Shown: one piece after another, positions 39,200-46,977 of the stretch
How the letters are laid out: each line of letters begins with the position of its first letter
How positions within the stretch are numbered: position 1 is the first letter of the stretch
The notes under the pieces: model-generated
The model's database searches: none
What the model saw: the letters and a program-made list of their open reading frames with translations, nothing else
Told to the model about the DNA's origin: nothing
From: Nocardia brasiliensis NBRC 14402
GTDB lineage: Bacteria; Actinomycetota; Actinomycetes; Mycobacteriales; Mycobacteriaceae
DNA: 48,374 nucleotides
Reading direction: 5' to 3'
Assembly (NCBI RefSeq): GCF_000308475.2
Contig: NZ_BAFT02000053.1
Coordinates: 1-48,374, forward strand
Position numbers and translations under genes: made by a program

Positions 39200-39448
39200 A
39201 TGAGCCTCGCGTACCTGGCCCAGGAAGCCGCAACCACCTCTGAGAAGATCAAGGGCTACGGCGCCATCGGCTACGGTCTGGCGGCAATCGGCCCGGGCAT
39301 CGGCGTCGGCATCGTCGTCGGTAAGGCCATCGAAGGTATCGCCCGTCAGCCGGAGCTGCAGGGCACCATCCGGACCAACATGTTCCTCGGCATCGCGTTC
39401 ACTGAGGCGCTTGCCCTGATCGGCCTCGTCGCCGGCTTCATCTTCTGA
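39200..39448 (+). CDS. atpE: ATP synthase Fo subunit c
   Basis: 82 aa. AAAGGGAATGGAAG precedes the ATG. Two-helix hairpin of the rotor ring: helix 1 with GLAAIGPGIGVGIVVGKAIEGI, polar loop ARQPELQ, helix 2 with the proton-carrying Glu69 in GIAFTEALALIGLV. The N-terminal 18 residues (LAQEAATTSEKIK) are longer than in E. coli. In mycobacteria this subunit is the target of bedaquiline. It is translated in large excess over its neighbours in other bacteria, and the good ribosome-binding site agrees. Confidence 0.97.
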   Translation: MSLAYLAQEAATTSEKIKGYGAIGYGLAAIGPGIGVGIVVGKAIEGIARQPELQGTIRTNMFLGIAFTEALALIGLVAGFIF

Positions 39449-39453
39449 TTCCG

Positions 39454-40017
39454 ATGAACGAGTTCTCTGTTCTCGCAGCGGGAAGCGGAGAGGATGTGAA
39501 TCCTCTTCTCCCCGAGACATACGACATCGTCTGGTCCGTGGTCTGCGTCGCGATCATCGCGGTTCTCTTCTACAAGTACGTGATCCCACGTCTGATGAAG
39601 GTGCTCGACGAGCGCGCCGACAAGATCGAGGGCGGCATCAAGCGCGCCGAGGTCGCGCAGGAAGAGGCCCAGCTCACGCTGCAGCAGTACCAGCAGCAGC
39701 TGGCCGACGCCCGGCTGGAGGCGGCCCGCATCCGTGAGGAAGCGCGCACCCAGGGCCAGCAGATCCTCGCGCAGATGCGCGCGGAGGCCCAGGCCGAAAG
39801 CGACCGCATCGTCGCCGCTGGTCAGCACCAGCTGGAGGCGCAGCGCCAGCACATCCTGACCGAACTGCGCACCGAACTCGGCCAGACCGCCGTAGATTTG
39901 GCCGAAAAGATTATCGGACAGTCGGTTTCGGACGAAGCTAAGCAGGCTGCGTCCATCGAGCGGTTCCTGACCGAACTCGATGACGAGTCGAAAGCCGGCA
40001 TCGGGGTCGGAAGGTAG
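39454..40017 (+). CDS. atpF: ATP synthase Fo subunit b
   Basis: 187 aa. It forms the outer stalk with delta. One TM helix (DIVWSVVCVAIIAVLFYKYVI, about 24-44) is followed by a long charged coiled coil (VLDERADKIEGGIKRAEVAQEEAQ through LGQTAVDLAEKIIG). The start is five bases after atpE. In mycobacteria a second b domain is fused to delta; here delta has no such fusion, so this is the only b and should act as a homodimer. Confidence 0.96.
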   Translation: MNEFSVLAAGSGEDVNPLLPETYDIVWSVVCVAIIAVLFYKYVIPRLMKVLDERADKIEGGIKRAEVAQEEAQLTLQQYQQQLADARLEAARIREEARTQGQQILAQMRAEAQAESDRIVAAGQHQLEAQRQHILTELRTELGQTAVDLAEKIIGQSVSDEAKQAASIERFLTELDDESKAGIGVGR

Positions 40018-40036
40018 CGACGCGAAAGTGAGAAGC

Positions 40037-40849
40037 ATGTACGCAGCGAGCCGCGAGGCCTGCGCCCGGTCTCGGGAGGCGCTCAGGGCCGCTCTGACCG
40101 GAAGCGACAGTGTCGCGGCCACAACGGGTTCCGAATTGTTCGCCGTTGTCGCCGTGCTGGACGACCAGCGTTCGCTGCGTGTTGCGCTCGCGGACGTGTC
40201 GGTGCCGGGTTCGGCCCGGGCCGAGCTCAGCGAACGGGTCTTCGGTGGGAAGGTCAGCCCGGCCACGCAGGCGGTGCTGACCACCGCCGTGGCCCAGGAC
40301 TGGTCCCGGACCACCGACCTGGTCGACACCCTGGTGTTGCTCGGGCAGGAGGCATTGCTCGAGTCGGCCGCGGACACCGGCCGGCTCGACGCGGTCGAGG
40401 ACGAACTGTTCCGGCTCGGCCGGATCGTCAGCGACAACCCCGAGTTGGAGCAGGCCCTTTCCGATCGGACGAAGCCGGCCGAGGCCAAGCGGGCACTGAT
40501 CGAGCGGCTGCTCAACGGCAAGACCGAAACCATCACCCTCACCCTGGCAGAACAGGTGGTGGCCAGGCAGCAGGGCTCGGTCGGCGCCTCGGCGTTCGAC
40601 GAGCTCTCCGACCTGGCAGCGGCTCGTCGTGACCAGATCGTCGCGCATGTCCGCGCGGCCATCGCACTCTCGGCACAGCAGCGGGAGCGGCTCGCCGCAT
40701 CGTTGCACCGTATCTACGGCAAGCCGATTCAGGTGCACGTGCAGGTCGACCCGAGTCTGCTGAGCGGGCTGGTCGTACACGTCGGCGACGACGTGATCGA
40801 CGGCAGCGCCATCGGCCGACTGGAACGGCTGCGTCGGTCCCTGGCCTGA
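40037..40849 (+). CDS. atpH: ATP synthase F1 subunit delta
   Basis: 270 aa from ATG 40037 (GAGAAG upstream); a GTG at 40028 is the alternative. It links the b stalk to the top of F1. The N-terminal helical bundle is longer than in E. coli (177 aa), as I recall for other non-mycobacterial actinobacteria. The C-terminal part IYGKPIQVHVQVDPSLLSGLVVHVGDDVIDGSAIGRLERLR is the family signature. It lacks the b-type TM segment of the mycobacterial b-delta fusion. An 84-bp gap with a dispersed repeat separates it from atpA. Confidence 0.95.
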   Translation: MYAASREACARSREALRAALTGSDSVAATTGSELFAVVAVLDDQRSLRVALADVSVPGSARAELSERVFGGKVSPATQAVLTTAVAQDWSRTTDLVDTLVLLGQEALLESAADTGRLDAVEDELFRLGRIVSDNPELEQALSDRTKPAEAKRALIERLLNGKTETITLTLAEQVVARQQGSVGASAFDELSDLAAARRDQIVAHVRAAIALSAQQRERLAASLHRIYGKPIQVHVQVDPSLLSGLVVHVGDDVIDGSAIGRLERLRRSLA

Positions 40850-40864
40850 CGCACGCCCGGGTTC

Positions 40865-40900
40865 ACCCACCCCGCCGGCTTCGCCGGCTGCCGACCCCCT
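40865..40900 (-). repeat. Inverted copy of the thrC repeat between atpH and atpA
   Basis: The reverse complement of these 36 bases equals 28165-28200 except at one position. It contains the hairpin GCCGGC-TTC-GCCGGC. It lies 15 bases after atpH and 33 before atpA, in the middle of the operon, where the hairpin could act on mRNA processing or stability. Confidence 0.93.
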
Positions 40901-40933
40901 CCCGACATTCGACACAGCGAGAGCAGGAAGAAC

Positions 40934-42571
40934 ATGGCGGAGCTGACGATCTCCTCCGACGAGATCCGTAGCGCGATCGAGAGCTACACCCAGAGCTACA
41001 CCCCGGAAACCTCCATCGAGGAAGTCGGTGTTGTCACCGACACCGCCGACGGCATCGCGCACGTGAGCGGTCTGCCCTCGGCGATGGCCAACGAGCTGCT
41101 CGAGTTCCCGGGCGGGGTGCTGGGCGTGGCGCTTAACCTCGAGGACCGCGAGATCGGTGCGGTCATCCTCGGCGAGTACGCCGACCTCGAAGAGGGCCAG
41201 CAGGTCCGCCGCACCGGCGACGTGCTCTCGGTGCCCGTCGGTGACAAGTTCCTCGGCCGCGTGGTCGACCCGCTCGGTCAGCCGATCGACGGTCTCGGCG
41301 AGATCGAGGCCGAAGAGCAGCGCGTGCTCGAGCTGCAGGCCGCGACCGTGCTGGAGCGCCAGCCCGTCGAGGAGCCGCTGGCGACCGGTATCACCGCCAT
41401 CGACGCCCTTACCGCGATCGGCCGCGGCCAGCGTCAGCTGGTCATCGGTGACCGCAAGACCGGCAAGACCGCGGTCTGCATCGACGCCATCCTGGCGCAG
41501 AAGGCCAACTGGGATTCCGGTGACCCGGCCAAGCAGGTGCGCTGCATCTACGTCGCCATCGGTCAGAAGGGTTCCACCATCGCGGGCGTCAAGACCGCGC
41601 TGGAAGAGCACGGTGCGCTGGAGTACACCACCATCGTCGCGGCCCCCGCTTCGGACTCCGCCGGCTTCAAATGGCTTGCGCCGTACACCGGTTCGGCTAT
41701 CGGCCAGCACTGGATGTACCAGGGCAAGCACGTTCTCATCGTGTTCGACGACCTGACCAAGCAGGCCGAGGCCTACCGCGCCATCTCGCTGCTGCTGCGT
41801 CGCCCGCCGGGCCGCGAGGCGTACCCGGGTGACGTCTTCTACCTGCACTCGCGCCTGCTGGAGCGTTGCGCCAAGCTGTCCGACGAGATGGGCGCCGGCT
41901 CGATGACCGGCCTGCCGATCATCGAGACCAAGGCCAACGACATCTCGGCGTTCATCCCGACCAACGTCATCTCCATCACCGACGGCCAGGTCTTCCTCGA
42001 ATCCGACCTGTTCAACAAGGGTGTCCGCCCGGCGATCAACGTCGGTACCTCGGTCTCCCGTGTCGGTGGCGCCGCGCAGACCAAGGGCATGAAGAAGGTC
42101 GCCGGTTCGCTGCGTCTGGAAATGGCCCAGTTCCGTGAGCTGGAGGCGTTCTCCGCCTTCGCCTCCGACCTCGACGCCGCCTCGCTCGCTCAGCTCGAGC
42201 GTGGCGCCCGCTGGGTCGAGCTGCTCAAGCAGGACCAGTACTCGCCGGTCGCGGTCGAGGACCAGATCGTCTCGATCTACCTGGTCGACGCGGGCTACTA
42301 CGACTCGGTTCCGGTCGCCGACATCCGTCGCTTCAACCGTGAGGTGCTCGAGCACCTGCACCGGGCCGCGGCCGATGCCTTCAAGACCATCGAGGGCGGC
42401 AAGGTGCTCGCCGACGAGGCCGCCGATCAGATCAAGGCCGAGACCGACAAGTTCAAGCAGGGCTTCCTGGCTTCCGACGGCAGCCGTGTGGTGAACGAGG
42501 CCGAGGCGGGCGACCTCGAGCACGAAGAGGTCGAGACCCTCTCGGTCACTCGCAAGCACGTCGAGAAGTGA
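40934..42571 (+). CDS. atpA: ATP synthase F1 subunit alpha with C-terminal extension
   Basis: 545 aa. Non-catalytic nucleotide-binding subunit. Walker A is GDRKTGKTA, and PGREAYPGDVFYLHSRLLERCAKL and GQVFLESDLFNKGVRPAINVGTSVSRVGG are family blocks; the arginine finger lies in the latter. The C-terminus is about 30 residues longer than E. coli alpha (ASDGSRVVNEAEAGDLEHEE...RKHVEK). In mycobacteria a similar extension suppresses ATP hydrolysis. GCAGGAAGAAC precedes the ATG. Confidence 0.98.
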   Translation: MAELTISSDEIRSAIESYTQSYTPETSIEEVGVVTDTADGIAHVSGLPSAMANELLEFPGGVLGVALNLEDREIGAVILGEYADLEEGQQVRRTGDVLSVPVGDKFLGRVVDPLGQPIDGLGEIEAEEQRVLELQAATVLERQPVEEPLATGITAIDALTAIGRGQRQLVIGDRKTGKTAVCIDAILAQKANWDSGDPAKQVRCIYVAIGQKGSTIAGVKTALEEHGALEYTTIVAAPASDSAGFKWLAPYTGSAIGQHWMYQGKHVLIVFDDLTKQAEAYRAISLLLRRPPGREAYPGDVFYLHSRLLERCAKLSDEMGAGSMTGLPIIETKANDISAFIPTNVISITDGQVFLESDLFNKGVRPAINVGTSVSRVGGAAQTKGMKKVAGSLRLEMAQFRELEAFSAFASDLDAASLAQLERGARWVELLKQDQYSPVAVEDQIVSIYLVDAGYYDSVPVADIRRFNREVLEHLHRAAADAFKTIEGGKVLADEAADQIKAETDKFKQGFLASDGSRVVNEAEAGDLEHEEVETLSVTRKHVEK

Positions 42572-42640
42572 CCCAGGTTCGAGACTGATGCGAGCCATGG
42601 GTTACCCAATGCAAGCGAATGAAGGGAGTGTGAACCGCTG

Positions 42641-43612
42641 ATGGCAAGCTTGCGTGAATTGCGCTCCCGCATTCGTGGTGTGAATTCGATCAAGAAGATC
42701 ACCAAGGCCCAGGAGCTGATCGCGACCTCGCGAATCTCCAAGGCGCAGGCGAGGGTTGCGGCCGCGAAGCCCTACGCCGAGGAGATCACCAAGGTCCTCG
42801 GCGAGCTGGCGAGCGCGTCGCAGAACCTGACCCACCCGCTGCTGACCGAGCGGGCCGACCCGCGCCGGGCCGCCGTGCTGGTGATCACCAGTGACAGCGG
42901 CATGGCCGGTGGCTACAACTCCAACGTGCTCAAGCGCGCCGAGGAGTTGATGCACACGCTGCGTGGCGAGGGCAAGGAACCGGTGATCTACGTGATGGGC
43001 AACAAGGGCCTCACGTACTACACCTTCCGCAACCGCACGCCGGTCGCGTCGTGGACCGGGTTCTCGCAGCAGCCGAAGTACACCGATGCTTCGGCCGCCT
43101 GCAACCACCTGGTCGAGGCCTTCATGGCCGGCTCCGACGGCACGGTCCCCGCGCCGAACGGGACCGGCGATATCGCGGGCGTCGATGAGCTCCACATCGT
43201 GTACACGCGGTTCGTGTCGATGCTGACGCAGACCCCGGAGGTGCGCCGCCTGGCGCCGATCCAGGTGAGCTACGTCGACGAGAACTTCGACATGGGTGAG
43301 GATTTCGTGTCCGATTCGCCGACGGCGGACGTGCACGCGCAGTACGAATTCGAGCCCGACGCGAGTGTGCTGCTGGCGGCCCTGCTGCCGAAGTACATCA
43401 ACACGCGTATCTACTCATCGTTGCTCGAGGCAGCGGCATCCGAGTCCGCGGCTCGGCGCACCGCAATGAAGGCAGCCACCGACAACGCCAACGAACTGGC
43501 CACTGATCTTTCCCGGCAGGCGAACTCGGTGCGGCAGGCCCAGATCACCCAGGAAATCAGTGAAATCGTGGGCGGCGTGAACGCGCTGGCTGCGAGCTCG
43601 GACCGCGACTAG
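42641..43612 (+). CDS. atpG: ATP synthase F1 subunit gamma with actinobacterial loop
   Basis: 323 aa. Central rotor shaft. The N-terminal helix LRELRSRIRGVNSIKKITKAQELIA and the C-terminal helix MKAATDNANELATDLSRQANSVRQAQITQEI form the coiled coil inside F1. Residues about 164-180 (GSDGTVPAPNGTGDIAG) are an insertion absent from E. coli gamma, at the place of the mycobacterial gamma loop that affects catalysis. GAAGGGAGTG stands before the ATG. Confidence 0.97.
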   Translation: MASLRELRSRIRGVNSIKKITKAQELIATSRISKAQARVAAAKPYAEEITKVLGELASASQNLTHPLLTERADPRRAAVLVITSDSGMAGGYNSNVLKRAEELMHTLRGEGKEPVIYVMGNKGLTYYTFRNRTPVASWTGFSQQPKYTDASAACNHLVEAFMAGSDGTVPAPNGTGDIAGVDELHIVYTRFVSMLTQTPEVRRLAPIQVSYVDENFDMGEDFVSDSPTADVHAQYEFEPDASVLLAALLPKYINTRIYSSLLEAAASESAARRTAMKAATDNANELATDLSRQANSVRQAQITQEISEIVGGVNALAASSDRD

Positions 43613-43635
43613 CGCAGGAAGAGAATCCAAACCAA

Positions 43636-45084
43636 ATGACCGCAGCTGTCACCCAAGACAACACGAGTCGGACCGGCGCAAACACAGGTCGCGTCGTCCG
43701 AGTCATCGGCCCCGTCGTGGACGTCGAGTTCCCGCGTGGCTCGATCCCCGACCTGTTCAACGCCTTGCACGCCGAGATCACCCTGACCTCGGTGGCCAAG
43801 ACCCTGACCCTCGAGGTCGCCCAGCACCTCGGCGACGGCATCGTCCGCTGCATCTCGATGCAGCCGACCGACGGCCTGGTCCGTAGCGCCCCGGTCACCG
43901 ACACCGGCAAGCCGATCTCGGTGCCGGTCGGCGACGTCGTCAAGGGCCACGTCTTCAACGCGCTCGGCGACTGCCTCGACACCCCCGGCCTCGGCCGCGA
44001 CGGTGAGCAGTGGGGCATCCACCGCAAGCCCCCGTCATTCGATCAGCTCGAGGGCAAGACCGAGATCCTGGAAACGGGCATCAAGGTCATCGACCTGCTC
44101 ACCCCGTACGTGAAGGGTGGCAAGATCGGCCTGTTCGGTGGCGCCGGTGTCGGCAAGACCGTGCTCATCCAGGAGATGATCACCCGTATCGCGCGGGAGT
44201 TCTCCGGTACCTCCGTGTTCGCCGGCGTCGGCGAGCGCACCCGTGAGGGCACCGACCTGCGCCTGGAAATGGAAGAGATGGGCGTCCTTCCGGACACCGC
44301 CCTCGTCTTCGGCCAGATGGACGAGCCGCCGGGCACGCGTATGCGCGTCGCTCTCTCGGCCCTCACCATGGCCGAGTACTTCCGCGACGTGCAGCACCAG
44401 GACGTGCTGCTGTTCATCGACAACATCTTCCGGTTCACCCAGGCCGGTTCCGAGGTCTCGACCCTGCTCGGTCGTATGCCCTCGGCCGTCGGTTACCAGC
44501 CCACGCTGGCCGACGAGATGGGTGAGCTGCAGGAGCGCATCACCTCGACCCGTGGTCGGTCGATCACCTCGCTGCAGGCCATCTACGTGCCCGCCGACGA
44601 CTACACCGACCCGGCCCCGGCGACCACCTTCGCCCACCTCGACGCGACGACCGAGCTCTCCCGCCCGATCTCGCAGAAGGGCATCTACCCGGCCGTCGAC
44701 CCGCTGACCTCGACCTCCCGCATCCTGGAGGCCTCGATCGTCGGCGAGCGGCACTTCGCCGTGGCCAACGAGGTGAAGCGGATCCTGCAGAAGTACAAGG
44801 AACTGCAGGACATCATCGCCATCCTCGGCATGGACGAGCTCTCCGAAGAGGACAAGGTCCTCGTCGGCCGTGCCCGTCGCCTGGAGAAGTTCCTCGGCCA
44901 GAACTTCATCGTGGCCGAGAAGTTCACCGGCCAGGTCGGTTCGGTGGTTCCGCTGGAGCAGACCATCGACGACTTCGACCGGGTCTGCAAGGGCGAGTTC
45001 GACCACTTCCCGGAGCAGGCGTTCAACTCCTGCGGTGGCCTCGACGACGTCGAGGCGGCCGCGAAGAAGATCGCCGGAAAGTAG
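43636..45084 (+). CDS. atpD: ATP synthase F1 subunit beta
   Basis: 482 aa. Catalytic subunit. Walker A is GGAGVGKTVLI, the catalytic glutamate is in FAGVGERTREGTDL, Walker B is VLLFIDNIFRFTQAGSE, and the DELSEED-type lever reads MDELSEEDK. Length is normal. It starts 23 bp after atpG and is followed six bases later by atpC. Confidence 0.99.
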   Translation: MTAAVTQDNTSRTGANTGRVVRVIGPVVDVEFPRGSIPDLFNALHAEITLTSVAKTLTLEVAQHLGDGIVRCISMQPTDGLVRSAPVTDTGKPISVPVGDVVKGHVFNALGDCLDTPGLGRDGEQWGIHRKPPSFDQLEGKTEILETGIKVIDLLTPYVKGGKIGLFGGAGVGKTVLIQEMITRIAREFSGTSVFAGVGERTREGTDLRLEMEEMGVLPDTALVFGQMDEPPGTRMRVALSALTMAEYFRDVQHQDVLLFIDNIFRFTQAGSEVSTLLGRMPSAVGYQPTLADEMGELQERITSTRGRSITSLQAIYVPADDYTDPAPATTFAHLDATTELSRPISQKGIYPAVDPLTSTSRILEASIVGERHFAVANEVKRILQKYKELQDIIAILGMDELSEEDKVLVGRARRLEKFLGQNFIVAEKFTGQVGSVVPLEQTIDDFDRVCKGEFDHFPEQAFNSCGGLDDVEAAAKKIAGK

Positions 45085-45090
45085 TCCCCG

Positions 45091-45468
45091 ATGTCGGAAA
45101 TGTCAGTTGATCTCGTCGCGGTCGAACGCCTGCTCTGGTCCGGCCAGGCGACGTTCGTCAGCGCGCAGACGACCGAGGGCCAGATCGGCATCATGCCGGG
45201 CCACGAGCCGCTGCTCGGCCAGCTGGTCGAGGGGGGCATCGTGTCCATCGTCGACACCGACGGTCAGCGGATCGTCGCGGCGGTGCACGGCGGCTTCTTC
45301 TCGGTGACCGCTACCACGGTCCGGGTCCTGGCCGAATCCGCGGAGTTCGCGGACGAGGTGGATGTCGAGGCGGCACGTCGCGTGCTGGCCGACTCCGCGG
45401 CCAGCGAAGAGGACCAGCTGGCGGCGCAGGCCCAGGTGCGCGCGGTGGAGCAGACCGCGAACGCGTAG
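45091..45468 (+). CDS. atpC: ATP synthase F1 subunit epsilon
   Basis: 125 aa, similar to the short mycobacterial form. It couples the c-ring to gamma and can restrain hydrolysis. The beta-sandwich domain has LLWSGQATFVSAQTTEGQIGIMPGHEPLLGQL and ends with HGGFFSVTATTVRVLAESAE. The two-helix C-terminal domain (DEVDVEAARRVLADSAASEEDQLAAQAQ) is short. Last gene of the ATP synthase operon. Confidence 0.96.
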   Translation: MSEMSVDLVAVERLLWSGQATFVSAQTTEGQIGIMPGHEPLLGQLVEGGIVSIVDTDGQRIVAAVHGGFFSVTATTVRVLAESAEFADEVDVEAARRVLADSAASEEDQLAAQAQVRAVEQTANA

Positions 45469-45492
45469 GCGACAACCGAAAATCGAGTAGCA

Positions 45493-45534
45493 GACGGTCG
45501 GCGGCGAAGGCTTCTTCGCCGCCGATCGTCGTTT
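45493..45534 (+). terminator. Terminator of the ATP synthase operon
   Basis: A 17-bp stem with one G-T pair (45493-45509 with 45514-45530) and a GCTT tetraloop, followed by GTTT, 24 bases after atpC. Confidence 0.9.
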
Positions 45535-45694
45535 CAATACACGGGTGGCCCGTTTGTAAACTCGAGGTCGTGGTTGAATGACCGCACGGCGGTGATCGCG
45601 ATGGGCCCGGAGCCGGATCCTCGGAGGGCTTGCGAGCACCGCCAATTGAATAGGGTGTCGACGACACGGCGACAGAGCGAAGGGACGAACTGCA

Positions 45695-46123
45695 TTGCAG
45701 ACCGGGATGGTTCTCCTGATCATTCTGGTGCTCACGCTCGTGTTCCTCGCCCTGGCCTCCACCTATCGCCTGATCATGTTGCGGCGCGGCGGAACCGCCG
45801 CGATCCTGCGGGTATTGCCCGCGCGGGGTGGTCAGGGCTGGCGGCACGGACTGATCCGCTACGACGAGGACCGATTGGTCTTTTTCAAGCTGACGAGTCT
45901 GAAACTCGGACCCGACTGCACGATTCACCGCCAGGGCATCGAGATCGGCGACCGCCGCGCTCCGGTCGGCGACGAATACGACATCATGACCGACGACATC
46001 GCGGTGATCGCGGTGACCGATCGCGACGGCAGCTACGAGCTGGCCCTGGATCGCGCCTCGCGCACCGCATTTCTGTCCTGGGTGGAGTCACGCCCCTCCG
46101 ACCGCACCCGCCGGATGCGCTAG
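45695..46123 (+). CDS. DUF2550 single-TM protein
   Basis: 142 aa from TTG 45695, which has AAGGGA about ten bases upstream; ATG 45707 is the alternative. One N-terminal TM helix (MVLLIILVLTLVFLALASTYRLIML) and a cytoplasmic beta-rich domain of about 110 aa with RGGTAAILRVLPARGGQGWRHG, RRAPVGDEYDIMTDDIAVI and ALDRASRTAFLSWVESRPS. These are the conserved blocks of DUF2550, found next to atpC in mycobacteria and relatives. Function unknown. It is separated from atpC by the operon terminator and so should have its own promoter; TAGGGT (45651-45656) is a possible -10 box. Confidence 0.92.
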   Translation: MQTGMVLLIILVLTLVFLALASTYRLIMLRRGGTAAILRVLPARGGQGWRHGLIRYDEDRLVFFKLTSLKLGPDCTIHRQGIEIGDRRAPVGDEYDIMTDDIAVIAVTDRDGSYELALDRASRTAFLSWVESRPSDRTRRMR

Positions 46124-46158
46124 TCGGCGCACCCGCTCGGATATCGCGCGACAACGGA

Positions 46159-46164
46159 TAGGCT
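46159..46164 (+). promoter_or_regulatory. -10 box of the cobalamin adenosyltransferase gene, probable leaderless start
   Basis: TAGGCT ends seven bases before GTG 46172. Transcription would start at the start codon. Confidence 0.5.
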
Positions 46165-46171
46165 GAGGCTC

Positions 46172-46753
46172 GTGAGTGTGCACCTGACGCGGATCTACAC
46201 GCGAACCGGCGACGATGGGACCACGGGTCTCAGCGATTTCTCGCGGGTCGCGAAGACCGATCCGCGCCTGGTCGCCTACGCCGACTGCGACGAGACGAAC
46301 GCCGCCATCGGGGTGGCGATCGCGCTCGGACAGCCCGCCGAGGAGTTGCGCGCGGTACTTCTGCAGATACAGAACGATCTGTTCGACGCGGGCGCCGACC
46401 TGTCCACCCCGGTGGTCGCGGAGCCGAAGTACCCGCCGCTGCGCATCACCCAGCCCTACATCGACCGGCTGGAAGGCTGGTGCGACGAGTTCAATGCTGA
46501 ACTGCCGGCACTGAATTCGTTCATCCTGCCGGGCGGCACGCCGCTGGCGGCGCTGCTGCACACGGCCCGCACGGTGGCGCGGCGCGCCGAACGCGCGGCC
46601 TGGGCCGCCATCGAGACACACCCGGAGGACACGAATGTGCTTCCGGCCAAATATCTGAATCGCCTCTCGGACCTGCTGTTCATCCTGAGCCGCGTGGCGA
46701 ATCCCGGCGGCGATATCCTGTGGAAGCCCGGCGGAACCAGGTCGAGCACCTGA
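46172..46753 (+). CDS. PduO-type cob(I)alamin adenosyltransferase
   Basis: 193 aa from GTG 46172. It attaches the adenosyl group of ATP to cob(I)alamin, making the cofactor of methylmalonyl-CoA mutase. Family motifs are IYTRTGDDGTTGL (ATP loop), DETNAAIGVA, LLQIQNDLFDAGADLSTP, FILPGGTPLAALLHTARTVARRAERA and LNRLSDLLFILSRV. Trimeric enzyme of usual size. It would serve propionyl-CoA use, including that from the valine operon at the other end of the window. In mycobacteria the same gene adjoins murA. Confidence 0.94.
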   Translation: MSVHLTRIYTRTGDDGTTGLSDFSRVAKTDPRLVAYADCDETNAAIGVAIALGQPAEELRAVLLQIQNDLFDAGADLSTPVVAEPKYPPLRITQPYIDRLEGWCDEFNAELPALNSFILPGGTPLAALLHTARTVARRAERAAWAAIETHPEDTNVLPAKYLNRLSDLLFILSRVANPGGDILWKPGGTRSST

Positions 46754-46863
46754 TAATGCTCGAGACACGAGCACACTTGTCTCGGATACATGGGTAAACA
46801 CCCCGGGTATACCCAGAACTCAGCCCCGGCGTCGGACCACCGGCCCGCAACCGAACTACCGTG
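46754..46863. promoter_or_regulatory. Palindrome-rich region upstream of murA
   Basis: CGAGACA-N10-TGTCTCG (46761-46784) and GGGTATACCC (46805-46814) are inverted repeats; TGGGTA and TACCCA flank the second more widely. These could be operator or promoter elements of murA. No clear -10/-35 pair was found. Confidence 0.35.
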
Positions 46864-46976
46864 GCACCCACCAGTGCGCTGAATACCCGGAGTGGCGGAG
46901 CTGGATACCTGGAGTGGCGGGCCAGTGCCGCAACTATCCTTGCACCCAACAGTGCGCCGAATACGCGGAGAGGCGG
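46864..46976 (+). repeat. Repeat cluster supplying the murA ribosome-binding site
   Basis: A 35-bp unit occurs at 46864-46898 and 46942-46976 (31 of 35 identical), with a partial third unit GATACCTGGAGTGGCGG at 46904-46920. The spacing of 78 bp is 26 codons, and the frame runs openly into murA from 46861. The GGAGAGG in the last unit is the ribosome-binding site of murA. Confidence 0.88.
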
Positions 46977-46977
46977 C

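Noticed and set aside
39938..42598. An 886-codon open frame on the minus strand
   Set aside because: It is antisense to atpH and atpA, has shadow composition and no recognisable domain.
46861..46977. A longer MurA starting at 46861
   Set aside because: The added 39 residues are repeat-encoded, and ATG 46978 has a good ribosome-binding site and gives the family N-terminus.
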